From: Algoriphagus sp. NG3
Lineage (GTDB): Bacteria > Bacteroidota > Bacteroidia > Cytophagales > Cyclobacteriaceae
Direction: 5' to 3'
Length of the DNA: 64,000 bases
Assembly (NCBI RefSeq): GCF_034119865.1
Contig: NZ_CP139421.1
Span: 4,442,501-4,506,500 of the forward strand
Under the pieces are notes generated by a model. It made no database searches, was not told where the DNA came from, and saw nothing but the letters and a program-made list of their open reading frames with translations. Of this stretch, positions 8,973 to 18,052 are shown piece by piece. The translations under genes were made by a program, and so were the position numbers. How positions within the stretch are numbered: the first letter of the stretch is position 1; every line of letters begins with the position of its first letter.

Positions 8973-9425
8973 TTAGCTATTCAATAAAGCTTTCACTTTC
9001 TCGGAAATAACTTTCCCGTCCGCTCTTCCAGCCAATTCCTTACTGGCTACTCCCATCACTTTGCCCATGTCTTTAGGACTTGATGCCCCGGTTTGTGCAA
9101 TGATAGCTCTGATCACAGCGGTGATTTCCTCATCCGTCATGGCTTCCGGAAGAAACTCCTCAAGAACTTTTAACTCGGCCATTTCCACATCATAAAGGTC
9201 CGTGCGGGATTGTTTCTCATAGATGTCCGCAGAGTCCTTCCGTTGCTTTGCTGCCTTCGTTAAAAGCTTCAATTCATCCTCTTCGCTAAGTTCTGCTTTG
9301 GCTCCGCTTTTAGTTTCTTCCAAAAGAATCAGCGATTTGATCGAGCGTAAAGCACCCAAACGGGTTTTATCTTTTGCGATCATTGCTGATTTAATTTCAC
9401 TTTCTATTTTCTGCTTTAAACTCAT
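8973..9425 (-). CDS. yqeY: GatB/YqeY domain protein
   Basis: A 150-residue stand-alone YqeY protein, related to the tail domain of the GatB subunit of the tRNA-dependent amidotransferase. The full-length family pattern is present: SLKQKIESEIKSAMIAKDKT at the N-terminus, LRSIKSLI, the central IYEKQSRTDL, and the C-terminal KDMGKVMGVASKELAGRADG. The function of free YqeY is not well defined; a role in tRNA handling is inferred from the GatB relation. It is the first gene of a unit with cvpA and pabA and is divergent from pdxJ. Confidence 0.93.
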   Translation of the reverse strand: MSLKQKIESEIKSAMIAKDKTRLGALRSIKSLILLEETKSGAKAELSEEDELKLLTKAAKQRKDSADIYEKQSRTDLYDVEMAELKVLEEFLPEAMTDEEITAVIRAIIAQTGASSPKDMGKVMGVASKELAGRADGKVISEKVKALLNS

Positions 9426-9463
9426 TAGTCCTAAGTTTGTGTTACACTTCTAAATATTACTGA

Positions 9464-9471
9464 CAAAAATA
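9464..9471 (-). promoter_or_regulatory. Promoter -7 box for yqeY-cvpA-pabA
   Basis: On the - strand TATTTTTG fits the Bacteroidota consensus TAnnTTTG and lies about 40 bases before the yqeY ATG. The same short divergent region must also serve pdxJ. Confidence 0.5.
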
Positions 9472-9488
9472 CCTTTTTCGACTCGGAT

Positions 9489-10205
9489 ATGACCAAGCTA
9501 AGCGTAAATATTAACAAGATCGCTACCCTTCGCAATGCGCGGGGTGCTGACAACCCCAATGTAGTCAAGGTAGCACTGGATGCAGAGCGCTTTGGTGCCC
9601 AGGGAATTACCGTACACCCCCGCCCTGATGAGCGGCATATCCGCTACCAGGATGTGATCGACCTCTCCCGTGTGGTCACCACGGAATTCAATATTGAAGG
9701 CTATCCGGATCATCGATTTATGGAGCTGGTGCGCTTGGTCAAACCAGCCCAGGCGACCTTGGTTCCTGATCCCCCTACTGCCATCACGTCAAACAACGGC
9801 TGGGATACCATCTCCAATCAAAGCATGCTGAAGGATATCGTAGCCCAACTGCATGAATCTGGAGTGCGTGTATCCATTTTCATCAATCCGGAGATCAAAT
9901 ATTTTGAGCCTGCGAAGCTTACAGGCACAGACCGTGTGGAATTATACACCGAACCTTACGCATCACATTATCCTAAAGACAGGGATGCGGCTGTAAAACC
10001 TTATGTGGAAGTAGCAGAAATTGCTAAAGAACTGGAGCTGGGATTAAATGCCGGCCACGATCTGGATTTGCAGAATCTTGCCTTTTTGAAGCAAAGCATC
10101 CCTTATCTGGATGAGGTCTCTATTGGCCATGCCTTGGTATGTGATGCGCTTTATTATGGGTTGGAGAATACCATTCAGATGTATAGGAGAAAACTTGAAT
10201 TGTAA
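9489..10205 (+). CDS. pdxJ: Pyridoxine 5'-phosphate synthase
   Basis: A 238-residue TIM-barrel enzyme that condenses 1-deoxyxylulose 5-phosphate with 3-amino-2-oxopropyl phosphate to pyridoxine 5'-phosphate in the DXP-dependent vitamin B6 pathway. Key marks are [16 protein letters not shown] at the N-terminus, [13 protein letters not shown] with the active-site histidine, [21 protein letters not shown] and the phosphate-binding [15 protein letters not shown]. The length matches characterised PdxJ. An esterase gene follows 55 bases downstream on the same strand. Confidence 0.97.
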   Translation: MTKLSVNINKIATLRNARGADNPNVVKVALDAERFGAQGITVHPRPDERHIRYQDVIDLSRVVTTEFNIEGYPDHRFMELVRLVKPAQATLVPDPPTAITSNNGWDTISNQSMLKDIVAQLHESGVRVSIFINPEIKYFEPAKLTGTDRVELYTEPYASHYPKDRDAAVKPYVEVAEIAKELELGLNAGHDLDLQNLAFLKQSIPYLDEVSIGHALVCDALYYGLENTIQMYRRKLEL

Positions 10206-10260
10206 TCCTGAATTGGAAGATTACATAGTCAACAGACCACAGTCAACCGACAACAATAAC

Positions 10261-11019
10261 ATGAAATTAAACTTCAAAAAAATAGGCACTGGAAAGCCAT
10301 TAATCATACTTCACGGACTTTTCGGTTCGGCAGACAACTGGTTCAGCATTTCCAAAGAACTCAAAGACAATTACACGCTCTATCTCGTCGATCAGCGAAA
10401 TCACGGTGATTCACCACATTCAGAAGAATGGGACTATGGCGTGATGGTAGAAGATTTGAGAGAGCTGATGGCCAGCGAAAAGCTAGAAAAAGCTTTTCTG
10501 ATGGGGCATTCTATGGGAGGCAAGACGGCCATGAACTTTGCTTTAGCATATCCAGAAAAGGTGGAAAAACTGATCGTTGCCGATATTGCACCACGATATT
10601 ATGCAGTGCATCATCAGCGTATTTTGGAGGGATTAAACTCCCTTGAGCTGGATACGCTAGGCTCCAGAAAGGAAGCCGATGATCAACTCGCTGAGTATGT
10701 CCCGAACCTTGGAGAACGTCAGTTTTTATTGAAGAGCCTAGGTCGTGGCTCGGATGGTTTCGTATGGAAAATCAATCTGCCAGTCATCACCGCCAAAATC
10801 AATGAAGTAGGAAAAGCTTTGCCTGAAGGGGAAAGTTTCCAGGGACCTACACTTTTCCTTGCAGGATCAAACTCCAGCTACATACAGCAATCAGATATTG
10901 AGGACATTGATGCATTCTTCCCCCAAAATGAAGTAGAATTCATCGCTGATGCGGGGCACTGGCTTCATGCAGAGCAGCCAGACGCCGTTGTCGAAGAAAT
11001 CAAACGGTTTTTGAAATAG
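10261..11019 (+). CDS. Alpha/beta-hydrolase (YbfF-like esterase)
   Basis: A 252-residue alpha/beta-hydrolase. The nucleophile elbow is GHSMGG (Ser84), LHGLFGSADNW supplies the oxyanion hole, and the catalytic histidine lies in ADAGHWLHAEQP. DQRNHGDSPH is the signature of the YbfF/acyl-CoA-esterase branch. An in-frame ATG at 10111 would give 50 more residues, but those would overlap pdxJ and carry no domain sequence; the ATG at 10261 starts directly at the first strand. Natural substrate unknown. It shares a strand and short spacing with pdxJ, perhaps one transcript. Confidence 0.88.
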   Translation: MKLNFKKIGTGKPLIILHGLFGSADNWFSISKELKDNYTLYLVDQRNHGDSPHSEEWDYGVMVEDLRELMASEKLEKAFLMGHSMGGKTAMNFALAYPEKVEKLIVADIAPRYYAVHHQRILEGLNSLELDTLGSRKEADDQLAEYVPNLGERQFLLKSLGRGSDGFVWKINLPVITAKINEVGKALPEGESFQGPTLFLAGSNSSYIQQSDIEDIDAFFPQNEVEFIADAGHWLHAEQPDAVVEEIKRFLK

Positions 11020-11112
11020 GTCTGATTTTTGGCTGTTTCTCAATAGTCAAACCTACTTTCTGCCACTTAAAAAGTCTAATTTTCCGGTCTTTTTCAAACA
11101 TCATCTTATCAA

Positions 11113-11829
11113 ATGTCCAAACCAAAAGGAAAACTCTTCCTTATTCCCAATGTATTGGCCGACAATACACAAGATGCAGTCATCTCACCTCAAGTAAAGG
11201 AGGTCATCACCAATACCAAAGTTTATCTGGTAGAGAATATGCGCAGCGCCCGCAGATACATCAGCAGCCTGAAGCTTGGGGTGAACCTGGATCATGTTCA
11301 TATGGAAATCCTTGACAAAGGAACATCTCCGGAATTCATCAACAGGCTGATGCAACCCCTAATAAATGGAGCCGACGTAGGGATAATCTCCGAAGCTGGC
11401 TGCCCTGGGATTGCAGACCCCGGAGCTATGGCTGTGGAGCATGCCCACAAAAAAGGAATACAGGTAGTCCCACTTTCCGGCCCCAGCTCCATGTTTATGG
11501 CACTGATGGGCTCTGGATTTTCCGGGCAATCTTTTGCTTTCCATGGCTACCTACCCATTGACAAAAAGGACAAATCAGCTGCAATCAGAAAGCTAGAAGC
11601 TGAGTCAATCCGCGAAAGAAGAGCACAGATATTTATGGAAACACCCTTCCGCAACAATCAATTGCTAGAGGATCTACTAAAAACCCTTGCTCCCCAAACC
11701 AAGCTTTGCATAGCAAAAAACATCACAGGTTCTGATGAGATGATCCTGACCAAAACTGCCCAGGAGTGGAAAGAAATCCCGCTTGATCTTCATAAAATCC
11801 CAACCGTTTTCATCCTTCAAAGCTTTTAA
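11113..11829 (+). CDS. SAM-dependent methyltransferase, RsmI/tetrapyrrole methylase fold
   Basis: A 238-residue protein of the tetrapyrrole methylase superfamily, close to RsmI (16S rRNA 2'-O-methyltransferase for C1402) but shorter. The glycine-rich strand KLFLIPNVLADN stands at the N-terminus, the SAM-site motif GIISEAGCPGIADPGA is intact, and VVPLSGPSSMFMALMGSGF is also typical. The C-terminal RsmI extension is missing; Bacteroidota often carry both a full RsmI and such a short paralogue. Substrate not known. Its stop is three bases before the dipeptidase start, so the two are probably co-transcribed. Confidence 0.88.
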   Translation: MSKPKGKLFLIPNVLADNTQDAVISPQVKEVITNTKVYLVENMRSARRYISSLKLGVNLDHVHMEILDKGTSPEFINRLMQPLINGADVGIISEAGCPGIADPGAMAVEHAHKKGIQVVPLSGPSSMFMALMGSGFSGQSFAFHGYLPIDKKDKSAAIRKLEAESIRERRAQIFMETPFRNNQLLEDLLKTLAPQTKLCIAKNITGSDEMILTKTAQEWKEIPLDLHKIPTVFILQSF

Positions 11830-11832
11830 GCC

Positions 11833-12912
11833 ATGTTTACAATTGACGCCCATCTTGACCTGAGTATGAATGCCCTGGAATGGAATCGTGACCTCACGCT
11901 GCCTGTTTCGGAAATTAATGACCGAGAGGAAGGATTGACTGACAAGCCAGACCGTGGCAATGCGGTGGTTTCCTTACCTGCACTTCGCAAGGGAAATATA
12001 GGATTGGTCGTCGCTACCCAAATTGGACGCTATGTAGCCCCAGGAAATCCACTACCCGGATGGCATTCTCCTGAACAGGCTTGGGCGCAAACCCAAGGGC
12101 AGCTCGCCTGGTATGAGGCGATGGTGGAAAAAGGGGAAATGACCCAGATCAGAAACCTTTCCGAGCTGGAGGCGCATGTTGCATTATGGGGAAACAATGA
12201 GAATAATACCGGCAAACCTGTGGGCTTTATCCTTTCTCTTGAAGGGGCGGACTCCCTAGTGAATATAGATTACTTGGAAAAAGCGTTTGAATCCGGACTT
12301 CGTGCCCTAGGGCCTGCGCATTACGGGCCAGGAAGATATGCCCATGGCACAGATGCCTCAGCTCCACTTAATCCTCAGGGGAAAGAACTAATTCGCAAAA
12401 TGGATGAACTAGGGATAATTCTGGACGCCACACATTTATGTGATTTGGCTTTTTGGGACGCACTGGAAGTCTACAATGGCCCCGTCTGGGCAAGCCATAA
12501 CAACTGCCGTGCACTTGTAGATCACAATCGCCAGTTTTCAGATGACATGATCAAAGAGCTTGTCAATCGCGGAGCAGTAATAGGAGGAGCTATGGATGCC
12601 TGGATGCTGAGCCCTGGATGGGAAAGAGGCAAATCCACTCCACAGGAACGGGAAGTGAGCTTAAGTACGGTTTTGGATCACATGGATCATATTTGCCAGA
12701 TAGCCGGCAATGCCGACCATATAGGAATTGGATCAGATCTGGATGGGGCTTTTGGGAAAGAACAAGCTCCTTACGACCTGGAAAGTATTGCAGGTCTAAG
12801 TAAAATCCCCAATCTGTTAAGCCAAAGAGGGTATTCACAGCAGGATATTGAAAAAGTGATGCACGGCAATTGGCTGAGATTCCTAAGGAATGCATGGGGA
12901 GCAGCCTTATAG
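11833..12912 (+). CDS. Membrane-type dipeptidase (peptidase family M19)
   Basis: A 359-residue zinc dipeptidase of family M19 (renal dipeptidase relatives). Metal-site motifs are visible in order: TIDAHLDLSMN (His-x-Asp), the bridging Glu in FILSLEGADSL, His in LDATHLCD, His in ASHNNCRAL and the Asp in GIGSDLDGAFG. No signal peptide is seen, so it is probably cytoplasmic. It follows the methyltransferase by three bases. Substrates of the family are dipeptides, including D-amino-acid-containing ones; the specificity here is open. Confidence 0.93.
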   Translation: MFTIDAHLDLSMNALEWNRDLTLPVSEINDREEGLTDKPDRGNAVVSLPALRKGNIGLVVATQIGRYVAPGNPLPGWHSPEQAWAQTQGQLAWYEAMVEKGEMTQIRNLSELEAHVALWGNNENNTGKPVGFILSLEGADSLVNIDYLEKAFESGLRALGPAHYGPGRYAHGTDASAPLNPQGKELIRKMDELGIILDATHLCDLAFWDALEVYNGPVWASHNNCRALVDHNRQFSDDMIKELVNRGAVIGGAMDAWMLSPGWERGKSTPQEREVSLSTVLDHMDHICQIAGNADHIGIGSDLDGAFGKEQAPYDLESIAGLSKIPNLLSQRGYSQQDIEKVMHGNWLRFLRNAWGAAL

Positions 12913-13243
12913 TCGGATTTTCTTATCCCACTGAGTTCCCCACTCTGCCGAAGGCATGAAAGCAGAAGTTTATTATGCACGGTGAAACCCTGTGCAACGT
13001 ACCCCATGTCCCCATCATGAGTAATGGAACAGTCTGTTTAATCATACCAATTGTCACAGCTATCCGGTAAGCGAAAAATCTCTTTTATAAGCTTTTTACC
13101 AATTCAGGAAAGCTCATTTTTTAAATTTCCCTATATTAAGCCACCTGATCAGCAGGAACCTTAGAATCTTTGTTTCAATCCCCGATCTATTCATCCTATG
13201 AGTTAAACTACTGGGGGAAATTGATTTTTAAAAAACCTATACT
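12913..13243 (+). other. Gene-free stretch of 331 bases
   Basis: No reading frame with protein-like content, no strong hairpin and no obvious repeat. A weak GCAC...GTGC pairing near 12977 is the only structure. It must hold the promoter of the downstream SDR gene, but I cannot point to a convincing -7 box. Confidence 0.5.
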
Positions 13244-14041
13244 ATGCGATTAAAAGACAAAGTCATAATTGTAACCGGAAGCACTATGGGCATAGGCAAG
13301 GCTATTGCCAAGAAGGCTGTCTCTGAAGGTGCAAAAGTAATTATCCATGGACTGGAAGAGGAACTCGGTGCGCAAGTAATCTTGGAACTAGGTGACGCTA
13401 ATGCTAAGCTACATATAGAAGACATTTCAAATGCAGGTGCTCCTCAACGACTGGTAGAACTCGCGATTAACACCTGGGGCAGGCTGGATAGTATAGTTAA
13501 TAACGCAGCGATAGTGGCAGCATCTACTATTTTGGACACAGATAAGGAATTTATAAGCCGGATTTTAGAAGTCAATACCGTAGCGCCCTGCCTACTCATC
13601 CAGGCCGCACTCCCTCATTTAATTAAGAATCATGGAGCTGTACTCAATATAGGTTCTATCAATGCATGGGGCGGGGAACACAATCTCTTGGCCTACAGCA
13701 TATCCAAAGGAGCGCTCATGACTATGACGAGAAACCTCGGTGATTCACTTTTCAGGGAAAAGGGAGTGAGAGTAAATCAGATCAATCCCGGTTGGGTATT
13801 GACTGACAATGAAGTGGCACGTAAGAAAACCCATGGACTTGCTGATGATTGGTTTGAAAAGCTGCCAGAAGTGTATGCTCCTGCCGGGAGGCTTATCTAT
13901 CCTGAAGAAATCGCTGTGGCAGCAATATACTGGCTATCAGACGAAAGTGGACCTATCAGTGGCCAGGTGGTGGATCTGGAACAATACCCTATGATAGGCC
14001 GGAATGTCCCTAAAGACTCCAACACAATACCTCATAAGTAA
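13244..14041 (+). CDS. Short-chain dehydrogenase/reductase
   Basis: A 265-residue classical SDR oxidoreductase. The nucleotide-binding motif TGSTMGIG is at residues 11-18, NNAAI follows at about 85, and the catalytic set is Ser138, Tyr151 and Lys155 (YSISK). Substrate is undefined. The next gene, 40 bases on, is an SMP-30/gluconolactonase-type protein, and that pairing suggests oxidation of a sugar to a lactone followed by lactone opening; this is inference from context only. Confidence 0.9.
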   Translation: MRLKDKVIIVTGSTMGIGKAIAKKAVSEGAKVIIHGLEEELGAQVILELGDANAKLHIEDISNAGAPQRLVELAINTWGRLDSIVNNAAIVAASTILDTDKEFISRILEVNTVAPCLLIQAALPHLIKNHGAVLNIGSINAWGGEHNLLAYSISKGALMTMTRNLGDSLFREKGVRVNQINPGWVLTDNEVARKKTHGLADDWFEKLPEVYAPAGRLIYPEEIAVAAIYWLSDESGPISGQVVDLEQYPMIGRNVPKDSNTIPHK

Positions 14042-14081
14042 GTGAAAAATAGGATTAGAAACCTCTCAAACCCCTATCCAA

Positions 14082-14966
14082 ATGAAAAACAAAACAGTAG
14101 CCGAACCGCTTTTTGAATCACAATGCCTTCTAGGAGAAAGTCCCTACTGGAGCAGTTTTCGTCAAAGCTTTTTCTGGGTAGATATAGAAAATGGCAAATT
14201 ATTCGAGTATAGTTTATCCTCAGGTCTGACTAATATTAAATCTTTTCCCCATAGACTCACCCTGATACTGGAAGGAAGGGAAAATGAGCTGATTCTCGCC
14301 CTTGATAGGAAAATAGCCTCCTACGATCTGGAAACAGAAAACCTGAAATGGCTGGCAGAAGTAGAACATGATCTATCGCTCAACCGCTTCAACGACGGGA
14401 AATGCGATGCAAAAGGGAGACTTTGGATAGGAACACTCAGCACAAAATTCACCGAAGGATCAGCAGCTCTGTATAGAGTCGGCAAAGACCTAAACCCAGA
14501 AAAGCAATTGGATAATTTGTCTATTTCCAATGGGATAGCGTGGACAGCCGATAATCAAACTATGTATTTTATTGATACCCCCACGAGACAAATCAAAGCT
14601 TATTCATTTCAGCTAGAAACCGGAAATATTAGGTTTGAGAGAGTGGCAGTAGAAATTCCAGAGGAACTGGGAATGCCGGACGGGATGTGCATAGACCAGG
14701 AAGGCAAACTCTGGGTGGGGCATTATGGCGGAGGAGGGGTGCATTGCTGGGATCCAGAGTCTGGTGAGCTGCTTCAGAAAATTGAGATTCCTGCTCCTAA
14801 TGTGACTTCCTGTTGCTTTGGAGGGTCTGATTTAGACCTGCTTTTGATCACCACCGCTCAGGAAAACATGAGTTCCGAGGAACTGCAAAGCTTCCCTAAA
14901 AGCGGTGACGTGTTTTTGGTGAAAATGGAGACCAAGGGTTTTGAGGCGAACAGGTTTTTGTATTAG
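14082..14966 (+). CDS. SMP-30/gluconolactonase/LRE family protein
   Basis: A 294-residue six-bladed beta-propeller of the SMP-30/regucalcin/gluconolactonase family. Metal-ligand positions are present: the Glu in CLLGESPYW near the N-terminus, the Asn in SISNGIAWTADN and the Asp in GMPDGMCID; RFNDGKCDAKGRLWIGT is the substrate-loop signature. Likely a Ca2+/Zn2+-dependent sugar lactonase. No signal peptide. It probably works with the upstream SDR on one sugar. The gene ends at the 3' edge of the opposing tRNA-Arg. Confidence 0.88.
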   Translation: MKNKTVAEPLFESQCLLGESPYWSSFRQSFFWVDIENGKLFEYSLSSGLTNIKSFPHRLTLILEGRENELILALDRKIASYDLETENLKWLAEVEHDLSLNRFNDGKCDAKGRLWIGTLSTKFTEGSAALYRVGKDLNPEKQLDNLSISNGIAWTADNQTMYFIDTPTRQIKAYSFQLETGNIRFERVAVEIPEELGMPDGMCIDQEGKLWVGHYGGGGVHCWDPESGELLQKIEIPAPNVTSCCFGGSDLDLLLITTAQENMSSEELQSFPKSGDVFLVKMETKGFEANRFLY

Positions 14967-15038
14967 TAGCCCCGCTAGGAATCGAACCTAGATCTAGCGT
15001 TTAGGAAACGCTTGTTCTATCCATTGAACTACGGGGCC
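14967..15038 (-). tRNA. tRNA-Arg, anticodon CCT
   Basis: The 72 bases fold as a cloverleaf: acceptor GGCCCCG/CGGGGCT (G1 pairs with U72 as a wobble), D stem GTTC/GAAC, anticodon stem AGCGT/ACGCT with loop TTCCTAA (anticodon CCT, reading AGG), four-base variable loop, T stem CTAGG/CCTAG with loop TTCGATT, discriminator A. CCA is not encoded. The gene starts one base after the stop codon of the lactonase gene on the opposite strand. Confidence 0.95.
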
Positions 15039-15161
15039 ATTTATTTCAAAGATTCTTAGGAGATCTGGTGCCTTTCGAGCAAATCTCCCGCAAGATAAAC
15101 CAAAACAATCCTTTTTGGCAAATATTCTTCAGCCAACTTATGGCTTTACAAGTATTTACCC

Positions 15162-15170
15162 TATCTTTGC
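15162..15170 (+). promoter_or_regulatory. Promoter -7 box of the rpsP operon
   Basis: TATCTTTGC is an excellent match to TAnnTTTG, about 55 bases before the rpsP start, as expected for a strongly expressed ribosomal operon. Confidence 0.65.
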
Positions 15171-15182
15171 ACTCCAAAATTA

Positions 15183-15201
15183 GGATGGACGGGTTCCATC
15201 C
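15183..15201 (+). promoter_or_regulatory. Leader hairpin before rpsP
   Basis: GGATGG and CCATCC form a perfect 6 bp stem around a seven-base loop in the predicted 5' leader, 24 bases before the rpsP ATG. It could be a site for S16-type autogenous control, but this is only inference. Confidence 0.4.
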
Positions 15202-15224
15202 ACTCACTAAATACATTATAATTT

Positions 15225-15830
15225 ATGTCAGTAAAAATCAGATTAGCACGAAGAGGTAGAAGAAAAATGGCTATCTACGACGTGGTTGTAGCTGATGCAA
15301 GAGCTCCACGTGATGGACGCTTCATCGAGAAAATCGGATCTTACAATCCAAACACGAATCCTGCTTCTATCAACATCAACAATGAGCGCGCTCTTAAATG
15401 GTTGTTGAACGGAGCTCAGCCAACAGACACCGTGAAAGCTATGCTTTCTTACAGAGGTGTAATGCTGAAAAAACACCTTCAGATCGGTGTACTGAAAGGT
15501 GCAATCACGCAAGAACAAGCAGATGCGAAATTCGAAGCATGGTTGGACGAGAAAGAAACAAAAATTGCCGGTAAGACAGAAGGTATCTCTGCCGCTAAAG
15601 CTGAGGCCCGTAAGAAAGCCCTGGATGCCGAAACTGCTAAGAACCAAGCTAGACTTGATGCGATCAAAGCAAGAGAAGATGAGCAGAAAGCTCTTCTAGC
15701 TGCTGCTGAAGCTGCAAACAACCCTGCTCCTGCTGAAGAAGCTGCTACTGAAGAGGCTCCTGCTGCTGAAGCTGAAGAAGCTCCTGAAGCAAAAGCTCCT
15801 GAAGCTGGCGAAGACGAAGCGAAAGCTTAA
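15225..15830 (+). CDS. rpsP: 30S ribosomal protein S16 with long C-terminal tail
   Basis: The first 80 or so residues are a normal S16 ([52 protein letters not shown]). The protein runs on to 201 residues, with a charged, probably helical segment (about 85-150) and then a tail made almost wholly of Ala, Glu and Pro. Standard S16 is 80-90 residues; extended forms are a known trait of Bacteroidota. Unlike the core, the tail has no evident RNA-binding pattern. First gene of rpsP-rimM-trmD-rplS. Confidence 0.96.
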   Translation: MSVKIRLARRGRRKMAIYDVVVADARAPRDGRFIEKIGSYNPNTNPASININNERALKWLLNGAQPTDTVKAMLSYRGVMLKKHLQIGVLKGAITQEQADAKFEAWLDEKETKIAGKTEGISAAKAEARKKALDAETAKNQARLDAIKAREDEQKALLAAAEAANNPAPAEEAATEEAPAAEAEEAPEAKAPEAGEDEAKA

Positions 15831-15841
15831 TATAAATCCCC

Positions 15842-16372
15842 ATGAATAAGGACCAAAGCTTTCAGTTAGGCTACGTGTCTAAAGTTCATGGACTTCGTGG
15901 AGAAGTAGTGATCATGCTTGATGTGGACTATCCTGAGGATTATGAGACGCTTGAGCATGTCTTTATAGAGCAAAAATCCCGGCTTGTGCCTTTTTTCCTG
16001 GAGCATTTTGTACTCCAACCCGGAAATAAAGCATTGGCGAAATTTGAGGATTTAAACTCTTTGGATCAGGCAGAAGATTTGGTGGGACTGGGAGTATTTC
16101 TTCCCTTGACTGCGCTGCCAGAACTGAAAGAAGACCAATATTTCTTCCATGAGTTGATCGGATTGGAAGTCTATGATGAGACTAAGGGCCTGATCGGACC
16201 TATTCAGATCGTTTATGATCTGGAGACACAGAATCTCCTAGGGGTGACACACAAGGAAAAGGAAGTACTGATACCGATTCAGGACGGAATTATCCAGAAA
16301 GTGGACAAGGCAGCTAAAAAAGTTTACTGCCAATTACCCGAAGGATTACTTGAAATTTATCTGGAAGACTGA
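15842..16372 (+). CDS. rimM: Ribosome maturation factor RimM
   Basis: A 176-residue 16S rRNA processing protein that binds S19 and helps mature the 30S head. The N-terminal RimM barrel opens with LGYVSKVHGLRGEVVI and the C-terminal PRC-barrel carries YFFHELIGLEVYDE and EVLIPIQDGIIQKVDKAAKK. Eleven bases separate it from rpsP and three from trmD, the conserved order of this ribosomal operon. Confidence 0.95.
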   Translation: MNKDQSFQLGYVSKVHGLRGEVVIMLDVDYPEDYETLEHVFIEQKSRLVPFFLEHFVLQPGNKALAKFEDLNSLDQAEDLVGLGVFLPLTALPELKEDQYFFHELIGLEVYDETKGLIGPIQIVYDLETQNLLGVTHKEKEVLIPIQDGIIQKVDKAAKKVYCQLPEGLLEIYLED

Positions 16373-16375
16373 CCC

Positions 16376-17092
16376 ATGCACATTGATATTGTCACTGTAG
16401 TACCGGGATTGCTGGAAGGACCTTTTGCCCATTCAATTCTGAAAAGAGCTGAGGACAAAGGGATTGCCAGTGTCAGGGTAATCAATCTACGGGACTATTC
16501 AACCAGCAAACAAAAGCAGGTCGATGACTACGCTTTTGGAGGGGGAGCCGGGATGGTAATGTCCATCGAGCCTATTGCCCGATGTATAGAAGCACTTCAG
16601 AAGGAACGTACGTATGATGAAATCATCTACATGACCCCTGATGGAGCTACTTTCGACCAGCCCATGGCAAATGCACTTTCGCTCCGCCAAAACCTATTGA
16701 TCCTCTGTGGTCATTACAAGGGAGTGGATGAGCGGGTAAGGGAGCGGTTCATCACCAAGGAAATCAGTATTGGTGACTTTGTACTTTCCGGTGGGGAATT
16801 GGCAGCTGCTGTAGTGGCTGATGCAGTGATTCGCCTGATTCCGGGGGTATTGAATGATGAGACCTCAGCATTGACAGACTCCTTCCAGGATGGACTATTA
16901 GCTCCGCCGGTATATACACGCCCTGCAGATTACGAGGGCATGAAAGTACCAGAGGTTTTGCTGTCAGGACATGAGGCCAAGATAAATGAATGGAGATTTG
17001 AAGCATCGGTTCGCCGAACCCAAGAAAGAAGACCCGACTTGCTCCGCAATAAGGAAACTGGGAAAAGCGATGCAGAATCGTATAAGAAGTAA
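16376..17092 (+). CDS. trmD: tRNA (guanine37-N1)-methyltransferase
   Basis: A 238-residue SPOUT-class enzyme that methylates G37 next to the anticodon, using SAM, to prevent frameshifting. The trefoil-knot motifs [14 protein letters not shown] and [16 protein letters not shown] are intact, as is [13 protein letters not shown]. The C-terminal domain includes [15 protein letters not shown] and ends in a typical basic helix. Third gene of the rpsP operon. Confidence 0.97.
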   Translation: MHIDIVTVVPGLLEGPFAHSILKRAEDKGIASVRVINLRDYSTSKQKQVDDYAFGGGAGMVMSIEPIARCIEALQKERTYDEIIYMTPDGATFDQPMANALSLRQNLLILCGHYKGVDERVRERFITKEISIGDFVLSGGELAAAVVADAVIRLIPGVLNDETSALTDSFQDGLLAPPVYTRPADYEGMKVPEVLLSGHEAKINEWRFEASVRRTQERRPDLLRNKETGKSDAESYKK

Positions 17093-17142
17093 TTAAATAA
17101 GCCACGCGTTGGCAAACAGCGAAAGCATAAAAACATAAAGCT

Positions 17143-17508
17143 ATGAGCGATCTAATGAAAGTAGTAGAAGCGGAATACAGCGAAGTAAGAGCTAAATTCC
17201 CTTCATTCAAAGCTGGCGATACCATCAACGTACACGTACGTATCAAAGAAGGTAGCAAGGAGCGTATCCAGCAGTTCCAAGGAACTGTGATTCAGCGTAG
17301 AAACCCTAACTCTAACGGTGAGACTTTCACTGTAAGAAAAATATCCAATGGAATAGGAGTAGAAAGAATCTTCCCTATCATCTCTCCCGCAATCGAGCAA
17401 ATCGATCTATTGAGACAAGGTAAAGTAAGAAGAGCCCGTCTATTCTATCTAAGAGGACGTCAGGGTAAAGCTGCACGTATCAAGGAAAAAATCAGAGTGA
17501 GAAAGTAA
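17143..17508 (+). CDS. rplS: 50S ribosomal protein L19
   Basis: A 121-residue L19, located at the subunit interface. [44 protein letters not shown] and the C-terminal [20 protein letters not shown] cover the whole family. Last gene of rpsP-rimM-trmD-rplS; a strong terminator follows 20 bases after the stop. Confidence 0.97.
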   Translation: MSDLMKVVEAEYSEVRAKFPSFKAGDTINVHVRIKEGSKERIQQFQGTVIQRRNPNSNGETFTVRKISNGIGVERIFPIISPAIEQIDLLRQGKVRRARLFYLRGRQGKAARIKEKIRVRK

Positions 17509-17528
17509 GATTTCGCACCACTGGAATC

Positions 17529-17560
17529 AAAAAGGAACTCAGCAATGGGTTCCTTTTTTT
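17529..17560 (+). terminator. Rho-independent terminator of the rpsP-rplS operon
   Basis: AAAAAGGAACTC pairs with GGGTTCCTTTTT across a six-base loop, ending in seven T. Confidence 0.9.
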
Positions 17561-18052
17561 GTGTTGTTTTTTTTACCTGGATTATACATTAGAATTCGGT
17601 ATCAAGCCTAAAAGCTGTGCGTACACCCCGGCAACGTTCTGTGGAAAATTGAATGAACCAGCCTTTGATTACCCTAGCATCGTCAACCATTTACCCTGTG
17701 AAAAATCTGGTTTGTAGGCGATGTGCATATGCTCCTTGTACACAAGCAAAACAGACCTTATGCCAATATATTTTGTTAGGTTGATGGCGGATACCTTTAT
17801 ATTACTGATCGTGCCGTTGGCATTCGGAGAAAACATATCGGCTATATTACTAACCCAGAATTGCATTCTGGGCATTTACAGGCCTTGCCTTTGGCAAGGG
17901 AAATCATTTTACCAGGCCTTTAGTTGAATTGAGTGTTTGTGCCAAAGGCACAGTGAAGAAAAAATCCACTCCATTATAATTTTTTGAGAAATTAACGTTA
18001 AATACTTGGTTTACACAATTTTGAGAAGCAAATTGATTAAAATTTACCGAAA
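17561..18052. other. Gene-free stretch with two near-perfect small hairpins
   Basis: Nearly 500 bases without a believable gene. CCTTGCC-TTT-GGCAAGG (17883-17899) and GTGCC-AAA-GGCAC (17939-17951) are perfect short hairpins 39 bases apart. ATTATACATTAGAATTCGG near 17580 resembles the arm sequence of the palindrome at 1935-2091. A 68-codon frame at 17721 overlaps these structures, looks like no protein and is not called. Confidence 0.45.

Noticed and set aside
8568..8987. A 139-codon frame on the + strand
   Set aside because: It is opposite the CvpA gene and has a Thr/Ile/Met-rich content typical of an antisense frame.
10111..10260. Earlier ATG for the esterase gene
   Set aside because: The added residues would overlap the end of pdxJ and carry no domain sequence; the ATG at 10261 starts at the first strand.
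14967..15038. tRNA-Arg as an integration site
   Set aside because: No integrase gene, no repeat of the tRNA 3' end and ordinary housekeeping genes on both sides.
16764..17258. A 164-codon frame on the - strand
   Set aside because: It covers the ends of trmD and rplS on the other strand and looks like no protein.
17721..17927. A 68-codon frame with hydrophobic content
   Set aside because: It runs through the hairpin at 17883, has no ribosome site and no family resemblance.
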